This document shows, one piece after another, positions 36,627 to 45,351 of a DNA stretch of 64,000 nt. The notes under the pieces are model-generated. The model had not been told where the DNA came from and searched no databases. It saw only the letters and a list, made by a program, of their open reading frames with translations. A program made the position numbers and the translations under genes. The DNA comes from Hydrogenovibrio sp965140365 (GTDB taxonomy: Bacteria > Pseudomonadota > Gammaproteobacteria > Thiomicrospirales > Thiomicrospiraceae): the NCBI GenBank assembly GCA_965140365.1, contig OZ223196.1, one strand, 5' to 3'. The number at the start of each line of letters is the position of its first letter. The first letter of the stretch is position 1.

Positions 36627-37727
36627 ATGATTGACGAAACCGAAAAACAACAATTGAATAAGATCCGACTAGAGATCGATCAAATCGACGCTGAGATTCA
36701 GACGTTGATTGCCCGTCGTGCCGATTGCGCACAAAAAGTGGCGGATATTAAAACCAAAGGCGGTCAGGTCGAGGCGGTTTTTTACCGTCCCGAGCGGGAA
36801 GCACAGGTCTTAAGAGCCGTTAAAGAACGCAATAAAAGCTTGATTTCCGATAATGAAATGGCGCGTTTGTTTCGAGAAATCATGTCGGTCTGTCTGGCAT
36901 TGGAGCAACCGATCAAAGTGGCCTACTTAGGGCCGGAAGGGAGCTTTACGCACGCCGGTGTCATCAAGCAGTTCGGTTCTTCGGTACACCCGCTGGCGGT
37001 TTCGTCGATTGAAGAAGTGTTTGAAGCCGTTGAAAAAGGCGAGGCTAATTATGGCTTGGTTCCGGTGGAAAATTCCACCGAAGGGGTGGTGAAACAAACT
37101 CAAAATGAGCTGGTGACCACGCCTTTGAAAGTTTCGGGAGAAGTGGGGCTGGAAATCCATCACGGCCTGTTGTCACAACAGAATTCGTTGGACGGCATTG
37201 AAAAGATTGTTGCCCATCCTCAAGCGCTTGGCCAATGTGAAGAGTGGTTGAAAAACAATGCACCGCGCATCGTGCTGGAGCCGGTGGAATCCAATGCCTT
37301 GGCGGCACAAATAGCGCAGCAGGATGCGAGTTTAGGCGCGATTGCGTCGGAAGCGGCGGCGCAGCTGTATTCTTTAAACGTACTGGAAACGCATATCGAA
37401 GACCGCAAGGATAATACGACCAAGTTCTGGGTCATCGGTTCCGAAACGACCGAGCCCAGCGGCGAAGATAAAACCGCTATGGTGTTGGCCATGCCAAACA
37501 AGGCAGGTTCTTTATTGGGGGTCTTGTCAAGTTTTGCCTCTCGCAATATCAGTATGACGCGTATTGTGTCGATTCCGTCGCCCGAAACCAAATGGGATTA
37601 TTTATTTTTCATCGATGTCGACGGTCATCAAAAGGACGCTAATCTGGCGGAAGCGATTCAAGAGGTTCAGCAAAAAACCAGCTTCTGTAAAATTCTGGGG
37701 TCTTTCCCCGTGTCCCCGTTGAACTAG
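36627..37727 (+). CDS. pheA: bifunctional chorismate mutase / prephenate dehydratase (P-protein)
   Basis: PheA converts chorismate to phenylpyruvate. The 366 residues contain an AroQ-type chorismate mutase domain (about 1-90), a prephenate dehydratase domain (YLGPEGSFTHAG to NTTKFWVIG), and a C-terminal ACT domain for phenylalanine feedback (AMPNKAGSLLGVL). The catalytic Thr precedes Lys-Phe in TTKF. It lies between serC and hisC. Confidence 0.95.
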   Translation: MIDETEKQQLNKIRLEIDQIDAEIQTLIARRADCAQKVADIKTKGGQVEAVFYRPEREAQVLRAVKERNKSLISDNEMARLFREIMSVCLALEQPIKVAYLGPEGSFTHAGVIKQFGSSVHPLAVSSIEEVFEAVEKGEANYGLVPVENSTEGVVKQTQNELVTTPLKVSGEVGLEIHHGLLSQQNSLDGIEKIVAHPQALGQCEEWLKNNAPRIVLEPVESNALAAQIAQQDASLGAIASEAAAQLYSLNVLETHIEDRKDNTTKFWVIGSETTEPSGEDKTAMVLAMPNKAGSLLGVLSSFASRNISMTRIVSIPSPETKWDYLFFIDVDGHQKDANLAEAIQEVQQKTSFCKILGSFPVSPLN

Positions 37728-37744
37728 TTTGAAGCGATTACGAT

Positions 37745-38866
37745 ATGCCCAATACTCCTTTGTTTTCCGATCAGGTCCTATCACACGTTAACAGTATTGA
37801 GGTTTACCAGCCTGGTAAGCCAATTTCTGAATTGCAACGTGAACACAACCTCTTCCGCATTTCCAAACTGGCCTCCAACGAAAACCCGCTGGGCAGCAGT
37901 CCGAAAGTGGTGAAAGCGATTCAATCGGAATTGATGAACCTTGGGCGCTACCCGGATGGCAATAACTATTACCTGAAGCACGCGTTGGCGGATTTTTTGC
38001 AGCGCGACGTTTCGCAAATTGCCTTGGGGAATGGTTCCAACGAGTTGTTGGAAATCGCGGCTCGAGCATTTGCCGGGCCGGGCGATGAAATCGTTTATTC
38101 GCAATACGGATTTGCGGTGTACGCCATCAGCGCCCAGGTGGTCGGAGCCACAGGTGTTGAAGTCCCCGCAAAAGACTGGGGGCATGATTTGGCGGCGATG
38201 GCCGAAGCGATTACCGAGCGAACCAAACTGATTTATTTGGCCAACCCGAATAACCCGACGGGAACTTTTTTTGGCAAAACCGAATGGGAAGATTTCATTC
38301 AGAAAGTGCCGCAAAATGTCATCGTCGTGCTGGATGAAGCTTACACCGAATACGTCACCGATCCAGACTATGCAGACGGTTTGGATTATTTAAACGATTA
38401 CCCAAATCTGCTGGTCTCGCGTACCTTTTCCAAAGCTTACGGTTTAGCCGCCTTACGCGTGGGTTATATGGTCGGACATCCGGAAATCATCGGTTACATT
38501 AACCGTATTCGTGAGCCCTTTAATATCAACCATCTGGCGCAGGTGGCCGCGCAAACCGCTTTGACCGATCAGGCCTTTGTCAAAAAAACGGTGACGCTCA
38601 ATCAACAAGGCATGACGAGCCTGACTCGTTTTTTCGAGGATATGAGTTTGGAATATATTCCTTCGCAAGGTAACTTTATCTGTGTTCGATTGGGTGAGCA
38701 GGCGGCGAGCTTCAACCAAGCGTTGCTGAAAGAGGGTGTTATTGTCCGCCCGGTGGCCAAACAAGGGCCTTTTGCTGAGTTCCTGCGGGTGTCGATCGGC
38801 CTTCAAAAAGAAAACAGTCACTTCATGGACGCTTTGCGTAAGATTTTAAATCGTTCGGCCGGGTAA
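37745..38866 (+). CDS. hisC: histidinol-phosphate / aromatic aminotransferase
   Basis: The 373-residue class I/II aminotransferase has the HisC-type opening ISKLASNENPLGSSPKV, DEAYTEY, and the PLP Lys in VSRTFSKAYGLAALRVGYM. Within a pheA-tyrA-aroA context it may transaminate both histidinol phosphate and aromatic keto acids (a second hisC copy is common in this position). It follows pheA after 17 bases. Confidence 0.9.
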   Translation: MPNTPLFSDQVLSHVNSIEVYQPGKPISELQREHNLFRISKLASNENPLGSSPKVVKAIQSELMNLGRYPDGNNYYLKHALADFLQRDVSQIALGNGSNELLEIAARAFAGPGDEIVYSQYGFAVYAISAQVVGATGVEVPAKDWGHDLAAMAEAITERTKLIYLANPNNPTGTFFGKTEWEDFIQKVPQNVIVVLDEAYTEYVTDPDYADGLDYLNDYPNLLVSRTFSKAYGLAALRVGYMVGHPEIIGYINRIREPFNINHLAQVAAQTALTDQAFVKKTVTLNQQGMTSLTRFFEDMSLEYIPSQGNFICVRLGEQAASFNQALLKEGVIVRPVAKQGPFAEFLRVSIGLQKENSHFMDALRKILNRSAG

Positions 38867-38886
38867 GCCTGGCACGCTGGGCGACA

Positions 38887-39792
38887 ATGGATAAATACGA
38901 AATGAAACAATGGAATAAAATCACGATTATTGGCGTAGGGCTTATCGGCGGTTCTTTGGCTAAGGCCCTGAAAAAAGCAGGCCTGGTCAAAACCGTGATG
39001 GGCTATGGCTCGCGCGAAGAAAACCTGCAAAAAGCACAACAATTGGGTGTAATCGACGATTATTCCCTGTCGTTGGAAAAGGCGGTTCAAAACGCCGATT
39101 TGGTCGTGTTGGCGGTGCCGTTGGGCGCTATGGAATCCGTTTTAAAAGCGATGGCACCTCACTTAACGGAGAACACGATTGTGACCGATGTCGGCAGTGC
39201 AAAAACATCGGTATTGAAAGCGGTTGAAGCCGCGTTTGGACAGATTCCGAAATACTTTGTGGCCGGCCATCCGATTGCCGGAAAAGAAAAAAGCGGCGTT
39301 GAAGCGGCCTGTGAAAACTTGTTTGTCGATCATCGTGTTATTTTGACCCCGACGGCGGAGACCGATAAAACCGCTTTGGTGAAATTAACCGAACTATGGC
39401 AGGCGACAGGTGCGTGTGTATCGGAAATGACACCGGAATTTCATGACGAGGTGTTTGCCGCCACCAGCCATTTGCCACACTTGTTAGCGTTTGGATTGGT
39501 CAACCTACTGAATGAACATGAAGAATTGGGCAATGTGTTTCAGTATACGGCCGGTGGTTTTCGGGATTTTACCCGCATTGCATCCAGCGACGCGGTGATG
39601 TGGCGAGACATCGCCTTGACCAATCGTGACGCCATCGTCAAATGGTTAAATCATTATCAAGCCGAAATTCAAGCCTTGACCGACTTAGTCAGATCCGGTG
39701 ACGGTCAAGGCATTCACGATTATTTTGCGCAAGCCAAACAGGCACGAGACGAACACATCGTTAAACCGAATAGCGCTCAAAATAAACATTAA
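38887..39792 (+). CDS. tyrA: prephenate/arogenate dehydrogenase
   Basis: The 301-residue enzyme of tyrosine synthesis has an N-terminal Rossmann motif GVGLIGGSLAKALKKAG and the conserved AGHPIAGKEKSGVEAA and ATSHLPHLLAF segments of TyrA. No chorismate mutase or ACT domain is fused. It is in the aromatic cluster just before aroA. Confidence 0.93.
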   Translation: MDKYEMKQWNKITIIGVGLIGGSLAKALKKAGLVKTVMGYGSREENLQKAQQLGVIDDYSLSLEKAVQNADLVVLAVPLGAMESVLKAMAPHLTENTIVTDVGSAKTSVLKAVEAAFGQIPKYFVAGHPIAGKEKSGVEAACENLFVDHRVILTPTAETDKTALVKLTELWQATGACVSEMTPEFHDEVFAATSHLPHLLAFGLVNLLNEHEELGNVFQYTAGGFRDFTRIASSDAVMWRDIALTNRDAIVKWLNHYQAEIQALTDLVRSGDGQGIHDYFAQAKQARDEHIVKPNSAQNKH

Positions 39793-39857
39793 GATGGCTC
39801 GAGACGCAAATGGTTTTAAGCCATAGTGGCGCTTCTCGTAACCTTAGGAAATTGATT

Positions 39858-41195
39858 ATGTCAAAAAACATCCAGTTCAAAGTCCGTCCGGGCGGAAAGA
39901 TTCAAGGTCGTATCCGTGTTCCGGGCGACAAGTCGGTTTCTCACCGCAGTATTATGCTTGGCGCCATTGCAGATGGCACCACCCATATTAGCGGTTTTTT
40001 GGAAGGTGAGGACAGTTTAGCGACCTTGAAAGCATTTCAGGCGATGGGAGTTGAGATCGAAGGGCCGGATAATGGCCGCGTGACGGTACACGGCGTAGGC
40101 CTGAAAGGTTTGAAAGCACCGACTCACCCGTTGGATATGGGGAACTCCGGAACAGCCATGCGTTTGATGGCCGGGATTTTGGCCGGTCAAGATTTTGAGT
40201 GTGAACTGGTAGGAGATGCGTCTTTGTCCAAACGCCCTATGAAGCGGGTAACCGATCCACTTGCAACAATGGGCGCGGAAATTGAAACGGAAGCCGGCGG
40301 GACACCGCCGCTGAAAATCAAACGCGGCGGTCCGTTGAAGGCGATTGATTATGTATTGCCGATGGCAAGCGCGCAGGTCAAATCCTGTGTTCTGCTGGCC
40401 GGGTTGTATGCAGAAGGGCAAACCTCGGTTGAAGAACCGGCACCCACCCGAGACCATACCGAACGCATGTTGCGAGGTTTCGGTTACGATGTGCAGTCCG
40501 AAAAACTGGACGATATGCGAACACGCGTGTCGTTAACGGGCGGGAAAACCTTAACCGCTTCCGATATTGACGTGCCGTCCGATATTTCCTCCGCCGCGTT
40601 TTTTATGGTGGCGGCGGCGATTGCCGAAGAAGCCGACTTGGTTATCGAGCATGTTGGCATCAATCCAACCCGTACCGGTGTATTGGATATTCTGAAACTG
40701 ATGGGCGCCGATATTACGCTGGAAAATGAAGCGACGGTCGGTGGCGAACCGGTGGCGGATATCCGAATCCGTTCGTCAAAATTGAAAGGGATCGAAATTC
40801 CTCCGCATCTCGTACCCTTGGCCATTGATGAGTTTCCGGTTTTGTTTGTCGCGGCTTCTGCCGCAGAAGGGCGTACCGTCTTAACTGGGGCTGAAGAGTT
40901 ACGCGTTAAGGAATCCGATCGCATTCAAGTGATGGCGGATGCTTTAACGGCACTTGGCATTCAAGCGACGCCAACCGAGGACGGCATGATTATCGAAGGA
41001 GGGGCACAATCACCGCAGTCCGCGGCCATTTTGAGCCATCACGACCACCGTATTTCGATGGCGGCGACGGTTGCGGGATTACGAGCTGTCGATGAGGTGG
41101 TGGTAGATGACTGCGCGAATGTGAATACATCCTTCCCATCCTTTATTGAATTGATTAATCAGGTCGGCATGCACGTCATGGCCGAGGAGGCTTAA
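39858..41195 (+). CDS. aroA: 3-phosphoshikimate 1-carboxyvinyltransferase (EPSP synthase)
   Basis: AroA joins shikimate-3-phosphate and PEP. The 445 residues have the substrate motifs GDKSVSHRS and LDMGNSGTAMRLM, and LRVKESDR near the C-terminus. The opening and GNSGTAMR segment look like the class II group. ATG 39858 has AGGA 8 bases upstream and is preferred to the in-frame ATG at 39810. cmk starts 2 bases after its stop. Confidence 0.95.
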   Translation: MSKNIQFKVRPGGKIQGRIRVPGDKSVSHRSIMLGAIADGTTHISGFLEGEDSLATLKAFQAMGVEIEGPDNGRVTVHGVGLKGLKAPTHPLDMGNSGTAMRLMAGILAGQDFECELVGDASLSKRPMKRVTDPLATMGAEIETEAGGTPPLKIKRGGPLKAIDYVLPMASAQVKSCVLLAGLYAEGQTSVEEPAPTRDHTERMLRGFGYDVQSEKLDDMRTRVSLTGGKTLTASDIDVPSDISSAAFFMVAAAIAEEADLVIEHVGINPTRTGVLDILKLMGADITLENEATVGGEPVADIRIRSSKLKGIEIPPHLVPLAIDEFPVLFVAASAAEGRTVLTGAEELRVKESDRIQVMADALTALGIQATPTEDGMIIEGGAQSPQSAAILSHHDHRISMAATVAGLRAVDEVVVDDCANVNTSFPSFIELINQVGMHVMAEEA

Positions 41196-41197
41196 AC

Positions 41198-41869
41198 ATG
41201 GAAACCACAAACGCGATTGTCACCATCGATGGGCCAAGCGGCGTCGGGAAAGGCACGCTGGCACAATATCTCTGCTGCAAAACCGGATTTCATCTGCTGG
41301 ACAGCGGAGCTATTTACCGTAGCTTAGCTTACGGTGTTTTGAAAGCGAACTTGGCACTGGACGACTTATCAGGCCTGGTCAAATTGGCCGAAAATCTGCC
41401 GGTGACGTTTGTTGAAACCAGTATTCTGTACCAAGACGAAGACATCACCTCTAAAGTGCGCACGGAAGAAGTCGCGGCCACTGCGTCTAAAGTCGCCGCG
41501 ATTCCAGAAGTGCGTACCGCGTTACTGAAGCGTCAAAAAGACTATGCACAAGCGCCTGGCCTGATTGCCGATGGCCGGGATATGGGCACAGTGGTCTTTC
41601 CCGATGCACCGGTTAAGTTGTTTTTAACGGCTTCGGCGGAAGAAAGAGCAAAAAGGCGCGTTAAACAGTTGAAAAATCAAGGGGTTGATGTTAATATTCG
41701 CCAAATAACTCAAGACATTATGGAAAGAGACGAGCGCGACCGCACTCGGAAGACCTCTCCATTGGTTCCGGCAGACGATGCGTTGGAAATCGATACAACC
41801 GATTTAAGCATTGAAGACGTCTGCAAATTGGCGATGGATCAATTATGGAAACATGGGTTAATCAAGTAA
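41198..41869 (+). CDS. cmk: cytidylate kinase
   Basis: Cmk phosphorylates CMP and dCMP. The 223 residues contain the P-loop DGPSGVGKGTLAQ, the LDSGAIYRS segment, and IADGRDMGTVVFPDA with the CMP-binding residues. A strong GAGGAGG precedes the ATG inside the end of aroA. A terminator follows, before rpsA. Confidence 0.96.
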   Translation: METTNAIVTIDGPSGVGKGTLAQYLCCKTGFHLLDSGAIYRSLAYGVLKANLALDDLSGLVKLAENLPVTFVETSILYQDEDITSKVRTEEVAATASKVAAIPEVRTALLKRQKDYAQAPGLIADGRDMGTVVFPDAPVKLFLTASAEERAKRRVKQLKNQGVDVNIRQITQDIMERDERDRTRKTSPLVPADDALEIDTTDLSIEDVCKLAMDQLWKHGLIK

Positions 41870-41914
41870 GTTTGTATTTATTGCATTAACTTATTGAATT
41901 AAAAGATTTTATTG

Positions 41915-41954
41915 AAATCCTCGTTCGGTTGACGAATGGGGATTTTGTTTTTTG
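41915..41954 (+). terminator. intrinsic terminator between cmk and rpsA
   Basis: A 13-bp stem with two G-U pairs (41915-41927 with 41933-41945) has loop GTTGA and is followed by TGTTTTTT. It separates rpsA from the aromatic operon. Confidence 0.88.
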
Positions 41955-41962
41955 ACGATTTG

Positions 41963-41991
41963 CTGACTTGTTGGGATGTCGGCAATATTAA
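41963..41991 (+). promoter_or_regulatory. candidate rpsA promoter
   Basis: CTGACT (41963-41968), a 17-base spacer and TATTAA (41986-41991) lie just past the cmk terminator, giving rpsA a leader of roughly 70 bases, where S1 autoregulation would be expected from other species. Confidence 0.4.
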
Positions 41992-42065
41992 TAACGGACC
42001 CGTTAACTTTCTGGAAACCCCAATATGAAAGAAGTGAACGGCTATGAAAATTTGGTAAATTATCC

Positions 42066-43739
42066 ATGAGTGAATTATCTTTCGCTGAATTATTTGAGCA
42101 GTCTTTGCAAGAAGACAAATTCCAAACCGGTTCTTTGATTATCGGTAAAGTTGTTGGTATCGATAAAGAAACCGTTTTGGTTGACGCAGGTATGAAATCT
42201 GAGTCAGCGATTCCTAAGAGCCAATTTGAAGATGCCAGCGGTGAGCTGGAAGTGGCTGTCGGGGATGACGTTGAAGTCTATCTTGAGACTTTGGAAGACG
42301 GTTTCGGTGAAACACGTCTTTCTCGTGAAAAAGCGAAACGCGCTAAGACTTGGGATCGTTTGGAAGCGGCTCTTGAAGATAGCGAAACCGTTACCGGTAC
42401 GGTTACTGGTAAAGTTAAAGGTGGTCTTACAGTTGATGTTGAAGGTGTTCGAGGATTCCTTCCAGGTTCACTTGTGGATGTCCGCCCAATTCGCGACTTC
42501 GGCTTCTTGGAAGGTAAAGAAGTTGAATTGAAACTGGTCAAGCTTGACCGTAAACGTAACAACGTTGTCGTTTCTCGTCGTGCCGTTATTGAAGCTGAAA
42601 ACTCTGTTGAGCGTGAAGCGCTTCTGGCCAATATGGAAGAAGGTTCTGTATTGAACGGTATCGTTAAAAACCTAACTGACTACGGTGCGTTCATCGACCT
42701 AGGCGGTATTGACGGTCTATTGCACATCACGGACATGGCTTGGCGTCGTGTTAACCATCCTTCCGAAGTCATCCAAGTCGGTGATGAGATTGAAGTGAAG
42801 GTCTTGAAGTTCGACCGTGAGAAGAACCGTGTCTCTCTGGGCATGAAACAGCTACAAGAAGATCCATGGACCGATATGGTTGCACGTTACCCAATTGGTT
42901 CTGAAATCATGGGGAAAGTGGCCAATATTACCGATTACGGTGCCTTTATTGAAATCGAAGATGGTATCGAAGGTTTGGTTCACACGTCTGAACTGGATTG
43001 GACAAACCGTAACATCCACCCATCGAAAGTGGTTCACCTAGGTGAAGAAGTTAAAGTTAAGATTTTGGATGTCGACCAAGAACGTCGTCGTATCTCCTTG
43101 TCCATCAAGCAGTGTACAGTTAACCCTTGGGAAGCTTTCTCGGCCACCCATGCGAAAGGCGACAAAATCACCGGTAGCATCAAGTCCATTACCGATTTCG
43201 GTATCTTCATCGGCTTGGAAGGCAACATCGATGGTTTGGTTCATTTGACCGACATTTCTTGGTCTCAGTCTGGTGAAGAAGCGGTTCGTGAATTCAAGAA
43301 AGGCGATGAGCTTGAAACGGTTATCCTGTCGATTGACCCAGATCGTGAACGTATCTCTCTTGGCTTGAAGCAACTTGAGCAAGACCCATTCGGCGAGTTT
43401 GTGGCTGAAAACGGCAAGAATAGCATCGTAAACGGTACGGTTAAGTCTGTTGATGAAAAAGGTGCGGTCATTGACCTAGCCGAAGAAGTGGAAGGTTACC
43501 TTCGTGCTTCCGAACTGGAAGAAGATACGCGTGATGCCAGCTCTGTCTTGAAAGTCGGTGATTCCGTAGAAGCGAAAATTACCAATGTGGATCGTAAGAA
43601 CCGCAATGTTTCGTTGTCGGTTAAAGCGAAAGCGGCTCAAGAAGAAGCAAACGCTGTCAAAGACTATTCTGCAAACCAACCACAAGCCCAAAATACGCTG
43701 GGTGACTTGCTAAAAGGTCAACTTTCTTCTGAAGAGTAA
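42066..43739 (+). CDS. rpsA: 30S ribosomal protein S1
   Basis: S1 brings mRNA to the ribosome. The 557 residues comprise six S1 (OB-fold) repeats, recognisable by segments such as LTDYGAFIDLGGIDGLLHITDMAW, VSLGMKQLQEDPW, and ISLGLKQLEQDPF. The length equals the usual gammaproteobacterial S1. ihfB follows, as in Escherichia coli. Confidence 0.98.
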   Translation: MSELSFAELFEQSLQEDKFQTGSLIIGKVVGIDKETVLVDAGMKSESAIPKSQFEDASGELEVAVGDDVEVYLETLEDGFGETRLSREKAKRAKTWDRLEAALEDSETVTGTVTGKVKGGLTVDVEGVRGFLPGSLVDVRPIRDFGFLEGKEVELKLVKLDRKRNNVVVSRRAVIEAENSVEREALLANMEEGSVLNGIVKNLTDYGAFIDLGGIDGLLHITDMAWRRVNHPSEVIQVGDEIEVKVLKFDREKNRVSLGMKQLQEDPWTDMVARYPIGSEIMGKVANITDYGAFIEIEDGIEGLVHTSELDWTNRNIHPSKVVHLGEEVKVKILDVDQERRRISLSIKQCTVNPWEAFSATHAKGDKITGSIKSITDFGIFIGLEGNIDGLVHLTDISWSQSGEEAVREFKKGDELETVILSIDPDRERISLGLKQLEQDPFGEFVAENGKNSIVNGTVKSVDEKGAVIDLAEEVEGYLRASELEEDTRDASSVLKVGDSVEAKITNVDRKNRNVSLSVKAKAAQEEANAVKDYSANQPQAQNTLGDLLKGQLSSEE

Positions 43740-43746
43740 TTGTTGT

Positions 43747-43782
43747 AAGGTTCGGGCGCTTTGCGCCTGAGTCGACCTTTTT
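43747..43782 (+). terminator. intrinsic terminator between rpsA and ihfB
   Basis: Inner stem TCGGGCGC (43752-43759) pairs with GCGCCTGA (43763-43770); outer arms AAGGT and ACCTT extend it, followed by a T-run. Confidence 0.75.
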
Positions 43783-43858
43783 GAATCCGGTTGTGCGTCT
43801 GTGTACGCCGGCCGGACAACGATTCATTTCTAATGAATGAAGAAAGAGACAAATTACA

Positions 43859-44164
43859 ATGACGAAGTCAGAATTAATTGAATTGATAGCCCGAAAGCAG
43901 ACTCAGTTTAGTCAAAAGGATGTGGAACTGGCGATCAACCAAATCTTAGACTCGATGATAGACACTTTATCAGAAGGCGACAGAATTGAAATTCGTGGCT
44001 TTGGAAGTTTCAGTCTTCATCACCGAAAAGCACGCATGGGCCGAAACCCGAAGACGGGAGAGAAAGTCCAGTTAACTGCAAAACGTGTGCCACACTTCAA
44101 GCCAGGTAAATCCTTGCGAGATCGTGTGGATGAGTCAAAGGATTTTACCGATATTATCGGTTAA
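43859..44164 (+). CDS. ihfB: integration host factor subunit beta
   Basis: IHF-beta bends DNA at specific sites with IHF-alpha. The 101 residues start MTKSELIELIARKQTQF and contain the arm signature IRGFGSFSLHHRKARMGRNPKTG, typical of IhfB rather than HU. Its place after rpsA is conserved. A hairpin terminator follows. Confidence 0.96.
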   Translation: MTKSELIELIARKQTQFSQKDVELAINQILDSMIDTLSEGDRIEIRGFGSFSLHHRKARMGRNPKTGEKVQLTAKRVPHFKPGKSLRDRVDESKDFTDIIG

Positions 44165-44183
44165 TCATTTCAACTCAATTATG

Positions 44184-44223
44184 AAAAGGTTACAATATTG
44201 AAAAAATATTGTGGCCTTTTTTT
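44184..44223 (+). terminator. intrinsic terminator after ihfB running into the lapA start
   Basis: Arms AAAAGG (44184-44189) and CCTTTT, with inner ACAATATT/AATATTGT, form a long hairpin. Its T-run ends directly at the ATG of lapA (44224). Confidence 0.8.
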
Positions 44224-44571
44224 ATGTCTCGAATTCTTTCATTGATTATCACGCTGTTATTCCTGTCCGCCGGATTGATTTTAGGGGTGCTTAACCCGGC
44301 CATTGTCCCGTTCGATGTTTTCTGGACGCAAATTGAAATACCGCTTTCGTTATTATTGGCCATTGCCGTGGTTGTGGGGATGTTGCTGGCTGGTTTCTAT
44401 GCTTTTTCACAGTTAATTAAGTTAAAGTGGGAACTGAGACGATCCGAAAAAAACAATAAAAAACAAATGGATGAAATCATTCGTTTGAAAAAGGACATTC
44501 TCGATTTGCAGAAAAAACACCCGGAAAGTACGGATATAGCACCATCTCTTGAAGTGACTTCCAGAACTTGA
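44224..44571 (+). CDS. lapA: LapA-domain (DUF1049) inner-membrane protein
   Basis: The 115-residue protein has two N-terminal helices (about 5-25 and 40-62, with the LapA-type linker NPAIVPFDVFWTQIEIPLSLLL) and a C-terminal coiled coil. LapA helps regulate LPS assembly together with LapB. No Shine-Dalgarno is seen, because the terminator arm occupies that position; an in-frame TTG at 44209 is an alternative start inside the hairpin. lapB, usually adjacent, is absent here: pyrF comes next. Confidence 0.85.
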   Translation: MSRILSLIITLLFLSAGLILGVLNPAIVPFDVFWTQIEIPLSLLLAIAVVVGMLLAGFYAFSQLIKLKWELRRSEKNNKKQMDEIIRLKKDILDLQKKHPESTDIAPSLEVTSRT

Positions 44572-44622
44572 ACAAAAAAATCCCGCCTGACCTTTTACGT
44601 TATTTTGATTTAAGAGTAATTT

Positions 44623-45330
44623 ATGACAGATATCATTTCTTCCGACCCTAAAGTGGTGGTCGCGTTGGACTTTCCGAAAGAATCCATGGCACTTGCGTTC
44701 GTTGAACAACTGGAACCGAGTTTGTGTCGCCTGAAAGTAGGAAAAGAGTTGTTTGCCATCGGTGGACCACAATTGGTTAAAGCGCTGGTTGGAAAAGGCT
44801 TCGATGTCTTTTTGGATTTAAAATACCATGACATTCCCAATACTGTGGCTATGGCTTGTAAAGCGGCCGCTGATTTAGGTGTCTGGATGTTGAATGTGCA
44901 TGCCTTGGGTGGGCGCCGTATGATGGAAGCGGCCAAAGAAGCGATCATGCAATGTGAACAGCCGCCGCTATTGATTGGCGTCACTGTGCTGACCAGTATG
45001 GAACAGTCGGATTTGACGGAAATCGGCTTACAAGGCACACCGAAAGAAAATGTATTGCGCTTGGCAGGCCTGGCCAAATCGTCCGGTTTGGATGGTGTGG
45101 TTTGTTCGGCACAGGAAGCGAGCGCCATTCGCAGTGAACTGGGAGACGATTTCTGTTTGGTCACGCCGGGAATTCGCCCGGCTGACAGTGCCAATGATGA
45201 TCAGCGTCGAATTATGACGCCATCTCAAGCCATCGAGGCGGGCTCCAGCTATTTGGTGGTGGGGCGACCGATTACGCAAGCCGATGATCCTGTGGCGGTT
45301 TTAAAGTCCATTAACAAGTCTATTCGATAA
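44623..45330 (+). CDS. pyrF: orotidine 5'-phosphate decarboxylase
   Basis: PyrF makes UMP in pyrimidine synthesis. The 235 residues contain the active site DLKYHDIPNTV and the phosphate-binding end GSSYLVVGRPITQADDP. It lies downstream of lapA, as in Escherichia coli where lapA-lapB-pyrF occur together. Confidence 0.96.
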   Translation: MTDIISSDPKVVVALDFPKESMALAFVEQLEPSLCRLKVGKELFAIGGPQLVKALVGKGFDVFLDLKYHDIPNTVAMACKAAADLGVWMLNVHALGGRRMMEAAKEAIMQCEQPPLLIGVTVLTSMEQSDLTEIGLQGTPKENVLRLAGLAKSSGLDGVVCSAQEASAIRSELGDDFCLVTPGIRPADSANDDQRRIMTPSQAIEAGSSYLVVGRPITQADDPVAVLKSINKSIR

Positions 45331-45351
45331 ACCTTTTTTTCAACGGCCGGT

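Noticed and set aside
41870..42065. Riboswitch in the rpsA leader
   Set aside because: The only strong structure is a standard terminator for cmk; no known riboswitch consensus was recognised.
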